64,000 nt of DNA from Hyperoodon ampullatus (lineage: Eukaryota > Chordata > Mammalia > Artiodactyla > Ziphiidae), in the NCBI GenBank assembly GCA_949752795.1, contig OX457056.1, forward strand, positions 174,864,428 to 174,928,427, written 5' to 3'. The notes under the pieces were generated by a model. It saw only the letters and a program-made list of their open reading frames with translations, searched no databases and was not told the origin of the DNA. Made by a program: the position numbers and the translations under genes. Shown piece by piece: positions 11,045 through 22,804 of this stretch (positions are counted from its first letter, which is position 1; every line of letters begins with the position of its first letter).

Positions 11045-11992
11045 TTAATTGTGTTGGGTTTGTTATTGTAGGTCTTTTCTTTCTCTTGTGTTTCCTGCCT
11101 AGAGAAGTTCCTTTAGGGTTTGTTGTAAAGCTGGTTTGGTGGTGTTGAATTCTCTTAATTTTTCTTGTCTGCACAGGTTTTAATTTCTCTGTTGAATCTG
11201 AACAAGTTCCTTGCTGGGTAGAGTAATCTTTGTTGTAGGTTTTTCCCTTTCATCAGTTTAAATATGTCCTGTCATTCCCTTCTGGCTTGTAGAGTTTCTG
11301 CTGAAAGATCAGCTGTTAACCTTATAGGGATTCACTTGTGTGTTATTTGTTGTTTTACCTTTGCTGCTTTTAATATTTTTTCTTTGTATTTAATTTTTGA
11401 TAGTTTAATTAATATGTGTCTTAGCATGTTTCTCTTTTGGATTTATCCTGTATGGGACTCTCTGTGCTTCCTGGACTTGATTAACTATTTCCTTTCCCAT
11501 GTTAGGGAACTTTTCAACTATAATCTCTTCAAATATTTTATCAGACCCTTTCTTTTTCTCCTCTTCTTCTGGGACCCCTATAATCCAAGCGTTTGTGCAT
11601 TTAATATTGTCCTAGAGGTCTCTGAGACTGTCCTCAATTCTTTTCATTCTTTTTTCTTTATTCTGCTCTGTGGCAGTTATTTCCACTATTTTATCTTCCA
11701 TGTTACTTATGTGTTCTTCTGCCTCAGTTATTCTGCTATTGATTCCTTCTTGAGTATTTTTAATTTCATTTATTGTGTTGTTCATCATTGTTTATTTGCT
11801 CTTTAGTTCTTCTAGGTCCTTGTTAAACATTTCTTGTATTTTCTCCATTCTATTTCTGAGATTTCGGATCACTTTTACTATCATTGCTCTGAATTCTTTT
11901 TCAGGTAAACTGCCTATTTCCTCTACATTTGTTTGGTCTGGTGGGTTTTTACCTTGTTCCTTAATCTGCTGCATATTTCTCTGTCTTCTCAT
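11045..11992 (-). pseudogene. L1-A ORF1 pseudogene (RNA-binding chaperone)
   Basis: ORF1p forms a coiled-coil trimer that coats L1 RNA. The start at 11992 gives an N-terminus beginning MRRQRNMQQIKEQ, matching L1-B ORF1 at 48739. The first open segment runs only 66 codons to a stop at 11792. Beyond it, the coiled-coil segment (about 11780-11640) and the RRM-like part (about 11600-11100) are recognisable but interrupted. Family length is roughly 300-340 residues, so the reading frame is badly truncated. The end is set by the gap before ORF2 and is approximate. Confidence 0.8.
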
Positions 11993-11994
11993 TT

Positions 11995-14037
11995 TGCTTA
12001 ACTTACTGTGTTTGGGATCTCCTTTTTGCAGGTTGCAGGTTCATAGTTCCCATTATTTTTGGTGTCTGCCCCCAGTGGTTGAGGTTGCTTTAGTGGCTTG
12101 TGTAGGTTTCCTGGTGGAGGGGGCTGGTGCTTGTGCTGTCGTGGGTGAGGCTGTATCTTGTCCTTCTAGTGGGCAGAGCCTCATCTGTTGGTGTGTTTTG
12201 GGGTGTCTGTGAACTTAATATGACTTTAGGCAGCCTCTCTGCTAATGGGTGGGTTTGTGCTTCCTGTTGCTAGTTGTTTGGCATGGGGCATCCAGCACTG
12301 GAGCTTGCTGGTGGTTGGGTAGAGCTGGGCCTTAGTGTTAAGACGAAGATCTCTGGGAGATCTCTCTCTGATTGACATCACGTGGGGCCGGGTTGTTTCT
12401 GGTGGTCCAATATCCTGGTCTCAGGCCTCCCACCTTGGAGGCTCAGGCCTGACACCTGGCTGGAGCACCAAGATCCTGCCAACCACATGGCTCAGAAGAA
12501 AAGGAAGAGAGGAGAAAAAAATATAACCAAAAACCATAAATGAACATACAGAAACCTAGGACAAATGATAAAAGCAAACCTATATAGATAAAATCACACA
12601 AAGAAGCATATACATACACACAAAAAGAGAAAAACAAAACAAAATGAAAAAAATATATATATATTTAAAAAAAAGGGAGAGAGCAACCAAACCAGTAAAC
12701 AAATCCACCAATGATAATAAGCACTAAATACTAAACTAAGATAAACATAAAACCAGAAACAAATTAGATGCAAAAAGCAAACCCCAAGTGTACAGTTTCT
12801 CCCAAAGTCCACTGCCTCAGTTTTGGGAACATTCGTTGTCTATTCAGGTATTCTTCAGATGCAAGGTTTATCAAGTTGATTGTGTGGATTTAACCTGCTC
12901 CTCCTGAGGCTGCATGGAGAAATTTCCCTTTCTCTTCTTTGTTTTCACAGCTCCTGGTGTTTAGCTTTGGTTTTTGCCCCACTTCTGTGTGTACGCCACC
13001 CTGAGGGGTCTGTTCCCTTCCCAGACAGGAGGGGGTTAAAGCAGCGGCTGATTAGGGCTCTTTCTCACTCAGGCCAGGGGGAGGGAGGGGTACCGTAGTC
13101 ATAATTGGAATGTGGCTGATCCTGAGGCGGCAGAGGCCAGTATGACGTTAGGACAGTCTGAGGCGCGCTGTGTGTTCTCCTGGGGAACTTGTCCTTGGAT
13201 CACGGGCCCTGGCAGTGGCATACTGCAGAGGCTCCCAGAGGTTGTGGATAGTGACCAGCTCTTGCACACATGATTCTTGGTGGCAGTGGCAGCAGCATTA
13301 GCAGTTCATGCCCATCACTGGGGTCCAAGCTGATAGCTGTGGCTTACGCCTCTCTCTGGAGCTCGTTTTGCAGTGCTCTGTCTTCTGTGGGCACACTGGG
13401 AAGGAATTCCTTCTCCTTTGCACCCCAAAACAAAGTTCTCTTGCCTCCCCAGCAGGTCCAGACTTTTTCCCGGTCTCCCTCCCATCTAGCTGTGGCACAC
13501 TAGCCCCCTTCAGGCTGTCTTCACGCAGCCAACACCCGTCCTCTCCCTAGGGTCTGACCTCCGAATCCTGAGCCACAGCTCCTAGCTCCCACCTTCCCCA
13601 GTGGGTGAGCAGACAAGCTTCTCAGGCTGGTCAGTGCTAGTTGGTACTGATCCTTTGTGTGGGAATCTTTCCGCTTTTGCCCTCTGCACCCCTGTTGCTG
13701 CACTCTCCTTCATGGCTCTGAAGCTTACTCCCGCCCGCCCCCTGTCTTCGCCAGTGAAGGAGCTCCTTAGTGTGTGAAAACTCTTCCTCTTTCACAGCTC
13801 CCTCCCAGAGGTCTGTGTCCTCTCCTAATTCTTTTATCTCTGTTTTTTCTTTTTTCTTTTGCCCTACCCATGTACATGGGGATTTTCTTGCCTTTTGGGA
13901 AGTCTGATGTCTTCTGCCTGCATTCAGTAGGTGTTCTGTAGGAGTTGTTTCACATATAGATGCATTTTTGATGTATTTATGGGGAGGAAGGTGATCTCCA
14001 CGTCTTAGTCCTCTGCCATCTTGAAGGTCTCTGACCA
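11995..14037 (-). promoter_or_regulatory. L1-A 5' UTR with internal promoter region
   Basis: About 2 kb upstream of ORF1 on the minus strand, GC-richer than its surroundings, especially 12880-13800. L1 5' UTRs carry an internal Pol II promoter, usually with a YY1-type site at the extreme 5' end. Here 'caagatggcag' near 14014-14024 fits the CAAGATGGC YY1 core. An A-rich stretch lies at 12500-12760. Short open frames in it have no recognisable product. Promoter activity is inferred from the family, not shown. Confidence 0.6.
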
Positions 14038-14046
14038 AAGCTCAGG

Positions 14047-14508
14047 TACGTGATGTCTCATTGCAGAAAGAATTCAGCGAGAGACAAAGTGATAGGTAAG
14101 AAGTGGATTTATTTAGAAAGAAACACACTCCACAGAGTGTGGGTCAGCTCAGAAGGCAAGAGTGGCACCAGGGTATGGGGTTGTCAGTTTTTATAGGAGT
14201 GTGTAATTTCATAGGCTAATGAGTGGGAGCAGTATTCCAGCTATTTCAGGAAGGTGCAGGGATTTCCAGGAATTGGGCCACTGCCCACTTTTTGATCCTA
14301 TGGTCAGCCTTGGAACTGTAATGGCACCTGTGGGTGTGTTGCTTAGCTTGCTAATATATTACAGTGAGCATATACTGAGGCTCAAGGTCTAGTGGAAGTA
14401 GACTTGTCCACCATCTTGGACCCATTTGGTTCTAATGAGTTTATGTCATGTCCTTAGGCTGTGTCATTCTTTCAAAGCTTGTGCCCTGACCTCTTCCCTC
14501 CTGTTTCA
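14047..14508 (-). mobile_element. ERV1-type LTR, 5' (U3-R) part, split by L1-A
   Basis: This continues the LTR at 6680-6869. On the minus strand it starts TGAAACAGGAGGGAAGAGG at 14508. It has a TATA-like 'cctataaaaactgac' near 14190-14200, an AATAAA signal at about 14108-14113 and 'ctctcgctgaattctttctg' in the R/U5 area, a layout typical of class I LTRs. No internal retroviral sequence adjoins it, so it is a solo LTR. A 4-bp TSD is not evident. Confidence 0.75.
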
Positions 14509-14714
14509 TTTGGAGCACTGGGTTAAACAGATGAAGCCACTTGTGATGGAAGAATGGGCCCAGGGACTCATGCTTCCCTAGGCCCCGCTAGGCTTCTCTG
14601 AGATCTGAGTGTATCACTCCACTCACTTATAACCCTTGGCACCCAGGTGGACGTTTTGGAGTAACTAGGAAAGCAGTGATTGAGCAGGTGGGTTTTAGGT
14701 CAGGAGGAATTTTG
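14509..14714. other. Unassigned sequence
   Basis: Short stretch between the LTR and a MIR-like relic. Nothing recognised. Confidence 0.4.
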
Positions 14715-14905
14715 GTGGCTTTGCACTCTCCATGGCTGAGGTTCAAATTCTGGTTTTGTCACTTTTTTACTGGATGACTTAAGCAATGTATTTTGAAACC
14801 CCTTTTCTTCCCTTTCCTCCTCCTTGTAAAATGATGAAGGGATCTTATGAAGCTTAAAATTAATGAGATATTGTATATAAAGCTTTTGCTGCAGAGTCAA
14901 CACTC
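14715..14905 (+). mobile_element. MIR SINE relic, plus strand
   Basis: 'gaggttcaaattctggtttt', 'tactggatgacttaagcaat', 'ttgtaaaatgatgaagggat' and 'aattaatgagatattgtata' follow the order of MIR from B-box head to 3' end. Strongly diverged. Confidence 0.6.
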
Positions 14906-15205
14906 GACAAATTAATTTCTTCTCCACACCTTTCCAACCTCCCTATGTACAATTAAAAATCCCTTGATGAGAAAACCTATGCCTTTTCCAATTTCTACAC
15001 CCGCTGCCTGTGGATACTGGTAGGGCTTTCTGACCTGGAGGGAGGAATGATAAGTGAAGAGTAACCATAAAATAATGAATATATCTATTTTTTTTGGCAC
15101 TCTTACTTCAAATGATAATTCTTCTTTAGAAAGAGAGAGGTCATCAACTCTTGGAACACATGATACAAGTTGTACTCTCTGTTAGGAGATACCTTTCTCT
15201 TTTTC
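14906..15205. other. Unassigned sequence
   Basis: No recognisable feature. Confidence 0.4.
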
Positions 15206-15211
15206 TCTTTC

Positions 15212-15252
15212 CATTCCTTCCTTCCTTCCTTCCTTCCTTCCTTCCTTCCTTC
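15212..15252. repeat. (CCTT)n microsatellite
   Basis: About ten uninterrupted CCTT units followed by a T-rich run. Likely length-variable. It creates an artificial Phe/Leu/Pro/Ser-rich open frame on the plus strand. Confidence 0.95.
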
Positions 15253-15684
15253 TTTTTTTTATAAGCCAAAGGTGCAGGGCCTGAGTGGGCTGTGTCCTGG
15301 AGGTGAACTAAGGACTCTGGTTAACCATGGCTTTGAAGGAAACTCATCAGCTGAGTTCAACAGGAACATCTGTGGGTTCATACTGGCCAAGTCCCTAGAT
15401 ATTTTTTCACTGCTGAACATGCTACTTCCCAACTGTTTAGATAGTGGCTCAGAGCTGTGCACATATTTTGAGATGCATTCTGCTGATTGGATTATTTTTA
15501 AAGCCTATTTCTTATCTAAAGTATTTCCTTTAATTGCTTCTTTTTGGCTTGATGTTAGGTCTCAGTGAGGTTGTTCCAAGTCTAGAAACATAGAATACTG
15601 ATTTCCAAAATTGGAACTAGCCACCCCATCACTTTCCAGATAAGGAAATTGATGGCCCTTGGGGTGAAAAATTGCTCAAGTCAC
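15253..15684. other. Unassigned sequence
   Basis: Unique-looking sequence. A plus-strand open frame to 15568 is extended by the microsatellite and has no recognisable domain. Confidence 0.4.
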
Positions 15685-15746
15685 ACAGATCTCTCATTCT
15701 TTCTTCTTTCCCTTCTTCCTTCTTTCCCTTCTTCCTCCTTTCCTTA
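15685..15746. repeat. Pyrimidine-rich (TTCTTCCC)-like repeat
   Basis: Degenerate TTCTTTCCC/TTCCTTC units covering about 60 bp. Confidence 0.8.
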
Positions 15747-16734
15747 TTTGCTGAATAACTCCCAGATGTCATGCACTATTTTCAATGTTAATGAGACAAA
15801 GAGACATATGACACAGACTGCTGAACTCCTAGTCCAGTGCAGATGGAGCTATGTAAACCAATTATTACTCTAGACATGATAAGTGATTGCATAGAGGGGC
15901 ACACAGGATTCCAAGAACACAGAAGAGGGACAAGTAAATTAGACTTGGAGAGTCAGGAGTATTGATTGGAATCTCAAATGTTGTATTGGGTGTGAATGGG
16001 CTGTATAAAGAGTGAGGTGTGAGAACACAGGTGAGAGAAATGATCTTGCAGACAGAGGGAAGAGTATAGTATAATAGCATCAGATATTCATTTCATTTTC
16101 CTGAATTTATTTATTTATGGAGACAGGAAGGAAGGGAGGGAAAAAATTAGAAAGAATATAAAATTCAACATGGAATGTCACTCCTCCTGTTCTCCCAGGC
16201 TGTGCTTTTGTGATGTGCATTGTTCTCCAGCTCAAGGGAGTCATAATTGAGTCTCACACTCATGAAGGAAGAGGGGCAACTTCACAGCCATCAAAACCTC
16301 TCACAGGCATGTGTTAGCATCTCACCAAGCCAGTGCAACCCAGAACTGTTTTGGTTATATGTGATTTTATAAGTGACGTGTAGAACTGAAAACCCTGTAA
16401 GATGTTCTTCCACTTATAAAGGCATTCCTACCACGTGCTTATCCATAGGGGTTTTTGTTAAGGTGAAATCGTTGCCTGGTCGTCTTTAGGAAATGCAATT
16501 CTTTCTATTGATTTGATGAAGATAAATTTTATGGCTGCCATGAACCATATTCTCTGTTTTCTTTTATTGGAGGCAGTGTTGTTGAAAGAGCTGTGAAGTC
16601 AATAAACAAAGTTAACTAACTAACAAAGTTAACTAACACAACTTTTACTTTCCTAGCTCTGCATGGAACCCTAGAGTCAGTGTGATCCTGAGGTACAGCT
16701 TTCCCACGGGCCTCCATTATTTCTAAGCAGCACA
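15747..16734. other. Unassigned sequence
   Basis: No gene or clear repeat. A short local duplication of 'acaaagttaactaac' occurs at about 16606-16636. Confidence 0.4.
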
Positions 16735-16925
16735 CACTCCAGAGCATCTTATTAATGATATTTAATTACATTAAAATTAATGATGTTTTTCATCTGATCC
16801 TGGGTTGATTTTACAGCTGGGAGATAAGCAGGGGCGACTTTGGCTTTTCCGTCTCTCCATCTCAGCAGTCAAGTGCCCCCTTTTATCTCTGTTGACTCTC
16901 TGCTTTTTCCAGGTGCCCCATTTTT
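16735..16925. promoter_or_regulatory. Candidate non-coding regulatory element, homeobox-motif rich
   Basis: Non-repeat sequence with clustered TAAT cores near 16750-16790 (CTTATTAATGATATTTAATT and ACATTAAAATTAATGATG), followed by a less AT-rich block to about 16920. The pattern suits a homeodomain-bound enhancer, but conservation and activity cannot be judged from one sequence. Confidence 0.2.
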
Positions 16926-17904
16926 CCACCTACATTTCCTTCTCTGACTACCACCCCTCTCTTTTCCAGGAATAATTAGCTACCCCAAGCCACACAAATG
17001 ATCCATTTCCACATGAGGGTTTCTGATGATATGGACAATGCAGTATTTCTCAACATAGTTTAATTTGCATATATGCTGGCCACACTTCATTAGGTTTAAA
17101 ACATAGAGATTGTCAAATGAGCACTATCTGAAAGCTCCAACAATGCAATAGTTTTAGCAGACTCTAATCTCATCATTGTATACTTGAGTGCTCTGGGTTT
17201 TGCTGATGAAAATCTTTACAGAAGTTGAATGGAGTATTCAATTCTCAGGTTCAAGAATTTTATTATTTCCCGATGAAAATAATGGGGATTATAGATAGGA
17301 TTTACTGCACTTGAACTGTATTGATGGTTTTTGTTTTTGTTTTATTTGAGCAAAAACAGGTGTTTGGGGGAATAAGCATTCCTGTTGTGAACTGTAATAC
17401 AATAGCATTGAGAATGAAATGTTTAAAAACTGAGTATAGGGCTTGATGATGAACATGAATTGGATGGTGGAAATTCTTTCAGAGTTCACAGTCTTATGTT
17501 AGTTAAAGGATTCAAAGAGTAAATTAGAAATATACTCTATTTGGATTTTTTATTCTTGGTAAATGGTAAGAAATGCAGTCCTTGAATAATGCTTCATTGT
17601 ATTGACAACCTAACTATTGGTTTATTAGGGCAGAAAACCGGAAGTATTACATCAAATAATTTCCCTATTTATTTCTTTCTCTACTTACCTCAAATCTTTC
17701 TTAATCTACTCTCTGCTCCACCTCCCCCCAAAAAAGCCCCATAAAATAATATCAAAATATAATATAATAAAAACAATAATGACTAAAATTAAAATATCTC
17801 ATTACATTCATTCAGGTAAGCTTCAACATATTGTATAATTGAAAATTCCCCAATTATCTCTGCATCTGATCCTAGGATGCATTTCTTCTTCCATATTCTC
17901 TTGG
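16926..17904. other. Unassigned AT-rich sequence
   Basis: No gene recognised. An A/T-only stretch lies at about 17740-17800. Confidence 0.4.
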
Positions 17905-18335
17905 CTCATTCTTTCATTTATTCATTCACTGAACATGTAAACATATATTTGTAGAAATCTGCTATATACCAGATATTATGATAGGCACTAGAGAAACAAT
18001 GACGGGCCACCCCTTGTCTCTACTCTGATGGATACTGTAATCCAGGAGAGAAGGCTGACATTAATCTGTAAATCACACTAGAAGAGATGTAAAATTATAA
18101 TCATGACACATGCTAGGAAGGACAGGTTTATAGTGTCAGGAAAGCTTAGAGAAGTGAGATTTGATCTATCCTGGAGGACCAGGAAAGACTTTTCTGTAGA
18201 AACTGCTATGGAGCTGAGATCTGAAGGAACTATAGGCATTTGTTGGCCAAGAGAAGGTGGTGAAGGTGAGTGTTTCCCAAATGGGAGATGCGATGTATGC
18301 AATGATCCAGTGGTAAGAAAGAAAATGGCACCATA
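17905..18335 (-). mobile_element. L2 LINE relic, minus strand
   Basis: It begins as a reverse L2 3' end ('tcatttattcattcactgaa', 'tgataggcactagagaaaca') and continues into L2 3' UTR-like sequence ('gatctatcctggaggaccag', 'aaatgggagatgcgatgtat'). Ancient and without coding capacity. Confidence 0.65.
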
Positions 18336-18674
18336 GCACAACAGCCTCACCTCTTTAGACAAGAGTTTGGGTCTTTGGTTATTTCTTTTTTCCTTTGTAT
18401 GTCTTTTTTCTTTGTATTTCCTTTGTATTTCTTTTTTCCTTTGTACTTCAGATTTCTAGAGATGAAATCTTTCTCCTTAAGAACTTGGTCTGCAAAGGAG
18501 AAGAAGCAAAGGGCAGGGTTTTCTTCCTGATGCCAACCCTCTTGCCCTCTCATTCTCCTTCCTCAGCCTTGTCAGAATTGACAAAGGAGTGGTAGACTAA
18601 AGAGGTCTTGTCTGGACGTGAGCTATGGGAAAGTGTGTGAGGGCCTTAAGTGTCCAGTTGTAATTTTCTAGTTG

Positions 18675-18860
18675 GCAGCAGGCTCAGTGGAAAGAGTCCT
18701 AGACCTAGACTCAAAAGATTGGACTTTGCAGGATGAGTCATTTAACTTCTCTGAGTCTCAATTTTCCTCGTCTAATGGGTGGCTGTGAGGTTCAAATGAG
18801 ACAGCAATGCCAGAGAATATAACACATTTATTTATATATGTGAGAAACAATTTTATTTTT
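18675..18860 (+). mobile_element. MIR SINE relic, plus strand
   Basis: 'gcaggctcagtggaaagagt', 'gcaggatgagtcatttaact', 'tctctgagtctcaattttcc' and 'tgaggttcaaatgagacagc' follow MIR order. Confidence 0.7.
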
Positions 18861-19794
18861 ATTACTTATTCAGAAGTTCTGGGAAGGTTCAGCACACTTT
18901 TCAAATAGAATCTCAGAAGGAAAATTTTTCTCAGTGACCAGAATGTATATTTTTAAATGTATGTTCTAAAATAGTATAATGATACACTTTCTCCTCAAAA
19001 TAAGAATAGGACTAAAGGATGGTGTTGACCACTTGAGCTAGGGTGCATCTTGCTGCTGTGTTTACTGGTGCAATGGATCATTTGGGCAGTTCTGCTCACC
19101 GATTTGACTCTATTTAAAGTCTAAGTTCAATTCAGTCACCATATGTGGACACAGCTGGTGCTGGCTGAAACAGAATTAGATCACTTTCTGAGATGATTCC
19201 GATCTTCAAAGTACTTCAGCTGAAATACCAGATAAGTGAAGCAAAGGGTCATCTATGCTCTAAACAAAGGGTCATCTATACTCTAAACAGAGACTTTATC
19301 AGAATGGGTCTCCTCTAGATCTGACACAAACTAACAAGTTTTAAGATCTTCTGGTCCTCACTGTTCCTATCACTATAAGGACTGGAAAAGAGGGGACACC
19401 AAAAGTTCATTTTAGCTCTTCTTTAACCACTATCAGGAGGTGTTAGAGTCCAACAGACTTGAATTCTTTTTTTTTGACATAAAATACTTGTGTGCATATT
19501 ATCTATAGAAAGAAGAGCAAATTATAATCACCTGCCAGAAACTTCAGGGGAAATTTTCCATTGAGCAAGAAAGGATGAGCCGACATTATTTCTACCGTAC
19601 CCATTATTTCTAATTTGAGATTTATGAGAGGTCATTGATAACACATTTACTTTATGGGTCATACTAAATTTTTTTAGTCAACTTAAACGTTAAGGGCTTT
19701 TGTTTTCTCTTTTGTTTACAGAAATAACATTTTAAAGGAAAAATAACATTTGCAAACAAAAAGTATTTAGTGAGAAGAGTAGAATTATCATAAT
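18861..19794. other. Unassigned sequence with a 23-bp tandem duplication
   Basis: Mostly unrecognised. At 19243-19288 the 23-bp unit AAAGGGTCATCTATGCTCTA-AAC occurs twice in tandem with one mismatch, a small replication-slippage duplication. Confidence 0.5.
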
Positions 19795-20180
19795 TTAAAA
19801 AATATACCTTATTGACATACAAAAAGCTGTACATATTTAATGTATACAACTTGATGCTTTTGAAGGTAAGTGTGCACCCTTGAAATCATAATCATGATTT
19901 ATGCCATAGACCTATTCATTACCTCCAAAAGTTTTCTTCCACCCTTCTATACATTATTATTAATATTTTGTGATAAGAACACAACATAAGATTTACCCTC
20001 TTAGCAAAATTTTAAGTATACAATGTAGTATTGTTAATAGTAGGCACCATGATATACAGTAGGTCTCTAGGACTTATTCATCTTGTATAATGGAAACTTC
20101 ATATCCTTTGAACAATACCTCTCCTTTCCCTCTCCCCCCAACCCCTGGCAGCCCCCATTCCATTCTCTTCCTCGATGATT
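19795..20180 (-). mobile_element. Old L1 (L1MB-like) 3' end, minus strand
   Basis: 'cttattgacatacaaaaagc', 'taatgtatacaacttgatgc', 'cttagcaaaattttaagtat' and 'aggacttattcatcttgtat' match the reverse complement of an L1M 3' UTR. About 385 bp, diverged. Confidence 0.75.
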
Positions 20181-20182
20181 AA

Positions 20183-20390
20183 CAGACCTGAATTATTATC
20201 CTGGTTCTCTTACTTATTGTCTTTGTGACCTTAGGCAAGTTACCTAGACTTTCTAAGCCTATTCACTATTTTGTAAACCAAAGGAAACCTCACTGGGTTT
20301 CCATGAAGATAAACTGACATAAATATGAGATACATTTATGAGAATCTCTCATGCATATTGAGCACTAAATAAATGTTTATGACCTTCCAT
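20183..20390 (+). mobile_element. MIR SINE relic, plus strand
   Basis: 'tcttacttattgtctttgtg', 'accttaggcaagttacctag' and 'gcatattgagcactaaataa' give the MIR core and 3' end in order. Confidence 0.8.
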
Positions 20391-21354
20391 TTTGTTTTCT
20401 TTTCCACTTAAGTTTGTAGGAGTGAATTTGGTCTACATGAGCTTTTGTACTTCAGTTGGCCTCATCTAACTGAGAACTTCCTGAATGTGATTAAGACCCA
20501 CCAAATTCTGCACAGTTCAAAGCCAATAACTGTTTATCGAATAGAAAATGTTTGAATTTCCTCAACACTCTGAGAGAGAAATAAATTTCCATTACTTCCA
20601 GTTATTTCAGTTGTAATAATTAGATATCAATCTTATGACTCATGATATTGCCTTATATTGAAATATAAGGAAGACAAATTCTTAAGAAGGTAAGGAGAAA
20701 ATGAGTGTGAGATATTAAAAAGTTCCTTATGCATTTCTGAAATAAATGTAGTGTGCTTGTTTTTGAAAGAATTGCTGCTTCAGGGGAGAAAGGTGAAAAT
20801 CTATTAAAGGGAAAAAGTTTCTAAAGAAGTTGAGAGTTTCTTTTTATTTTCTTCAACAAATTCTTACTGCCAAGTATTGGCTCTTGGAAAATACAGCTAG
20901 CCACCTATAAAGTTGTAATAAAAAATAGTAAAAGCAATGAAATGTACAATTAAGGATCACACACCCTAGATATCTTCTAGTTCATTAGTCTTCCTATCTC
21001 TGCCCAGGAGTTTTCTCAATCTCTTGCTCTTTACTCCCAGACTCAACTACAGTGAAACTGATGATAAGGTTCACTCTTCTTTATAGTGTTTCCTTGCACA
21101 AAGCAATGATCTCTTAAAGATGATGTATAATACCCCCTCAGGAAATGCTGTCCATTTTAGACTTTTTTCTGCATGGTAGCATTCTGTTTTTCTCAGTGAA
21201 TGTTGTAAGCTAGATCAGTAGTCGTAGGGATTTTTACTGGATTCACCAGTAGAGAGAGTTCAAACCAAATTGTGTGAAATTTTGGGGAAGGGGTTCTAGA
21301 ATATTCGAGGGTGAATTCAGGGAACTGAAGGAATCAGTAACCAAGTGTAGATGA
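20391..21354. other. Unassigned sequence
   Basis: No gene or clear repeat recognised. Confidence 0.4.
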
Positions 21355-21455
21355 AAGCATTTGTTGATTCAACAAACATTTACTGAGCTAGGATAGGTAC
21401 TGGAGATGAAAAAAAAAAGTAAGAGAATCTATACTCTCTTCAAAGAGTTTATGTT
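21355..21455 (-). mobile_element. L2 LINE 3'-end fragment, minus strand
   Basis: 'ttgattcaacaaacatttac', 'tgagctaggataggtactgg' and 'tctcttcaaagagtttatgt' match the reverse L2 3' end. Confidence 0.6.
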
Positions 21456-22804
21456 TATAGTTTTGTGGAGGAATGTCTATGTGAGCCCATTGACTACAAT
21501 GCCCTTTTCTTGGTATAATTACACAATGTAAAAAAAAAAGTAGAACTTCTTAAATAACCAGATTGGTGGGGAGGGGGTAGGGAGAGGAAAGTCATTTGTT
21601 CCGTGTGGATCCCAGAGTGACGAGAAGTCAACCTTCTCTTCAAAGACTCTGGTGAGCCAGGAAGGTGGGGCCATGGGTTCCATAAGTCTGGGAGCAGGAC
21701 ATTTATCAGAGACCCCAGAGACTCAGGGGCTTATAACTTTTTTTCCCCACTGAATGACTCTGTGACCTTAAGCACTCAATTATTTAGAGGCTTATTCATC
21801 TATAACTGGAGTGGGATTGGTGGTTAAGTACCTTAAATTCCCTTCTATGATGGATGCCTAGAAGTATGGCAAGGGGAGATGGGGGTACAGAACATGGGAC
21901 CCTGATTTGTTGCAACTTCACTGGTGGAGTTACCTCCTTCTTGCCTCCTTAAGTCACTGTCCAACACTGTGGTGCTCACAAACCAAAGTCCCCTTAAATC
22001 GCTCTTCCTCATTGATGTCCTGAGGAATCAGGATTGTTCTTAAATGTGGGTTAGGAATAGCCCACTAAAAACCCATATCCCCAGTTGGGACAGATTCATT
22101 CTGGTTTAGGGGACTTCCCTTTGTGTTTTCACAGGTATCTATGCTTACCTCTACTGTAAGAAGTGTAACTGTGTATCAAAACATGTTAGTTGTCTAGTCA
22201 GCTGTTTGGAGAGAGGAGGAAGTCTCAATAATCTCTCCACACCCAGCTCTCAGCACAGAGCTAGGAATGTAGTAAATGCTTAATATATGTTTGCTGGATG
22301 AATGGATGAATGAATGAATCAATGAGTGAATGAACTCACATTTTGCTGAAAGTCTGATAGTTATAGACAGTATACAATTTCCCCCAGGTTATGGTAATAT
22401 TGAGCAGCCAGAAAGGTTAAGTTCCAGACATAACTATGATCTTAATTTCAAGTGCAAATAGCCTTTATTTTGTAGAAAAGTTTAGTATCATAAAGACCTT
22501 CTCCTGAGATTGATTTTTCTCTCAAATCTGTATCTGTGTCAAAATGCCACAAACAAAGTTCTGCAGAAAATGCAATGAAAATTATTCAAGGTGAGCAAGG
22601 AGAAAATATCAAAGCAAGTCTTTCAGGTGGAAAGGTAACATGGCTTTAAGTAAAATCCTTTCTCCTTGCCCATCTTGAATAATTTTCACTGCCTTTTTCT
22701 CCACTTGTAATCCTTTCTAATTTGTACCATATTCTCTGACTAGGGGTATATGCTCATTGACCTGTCATCCAAGTTATGTTTACACAAATAACTTTAACAT
22801 TAGT
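21456..22804. other. Mostly unassigned; possible MIR debris near 21740 and 22255
   Basis: Around 21745-21840 ('actgaatgactctgtgacct') and 22255-22335 ('gaatgtagtaaatgcttaat', then (TGAA)n) there are short MIR/L2-like traces. The rest is unrecognised. Confidence 0.4.

Larger units (their letters stand above)
6870..14037 (-). mobile_element. Full-length L1 retrotransposon (L1-A), minus strand, inactive
   Basis: A complete L1 in reverse: a plus-strand poly-T at 6871-6889 (the A tail), 3' UTR to about 7330, ORF2 to 11040, ORF1 to 11992 and a 5' UTR of about 2 kb ending at 14037 with 'ttcaagatggcagaggacta', the characteristic L1 start. A 9-bp TSD, AAGCTCAGG, flanks it. The length without the internal SINE is about 6.95 kb. 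Both ORFs carry stops and frameshifts, and the RT domain has a deletion near 9454. The element inserted into an ERV1 LTR and was later hit by a CHR-2 SINE. Its relation to L1-B (43583-50550) is close, and the two align along their whole length. Confidence 0.93.

Noticed and set aside
11264..12212. Plus-strand frames of 180 and 145 codons, hydrophobic
   Set aside because: Antisense of L1-A ORF1 and 5' UTR. The same apparent membrane-like peptides appear antisense to L1-B at 48164-48827, so they follow from L1 base composition.
13270..14038. Open frames in GC-rich sequence, including a 133-codon minus frame
   Set aside because: They lie in the L1-A 5' UTR. GC-rich non-coding sequence gives chance frames, and L1-B does not preserve them.
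15170..15568. 132-codon plus-strand frame
   Set aside because: Extended by the (CCTT)n microsatellite, which has no stops in that frame.
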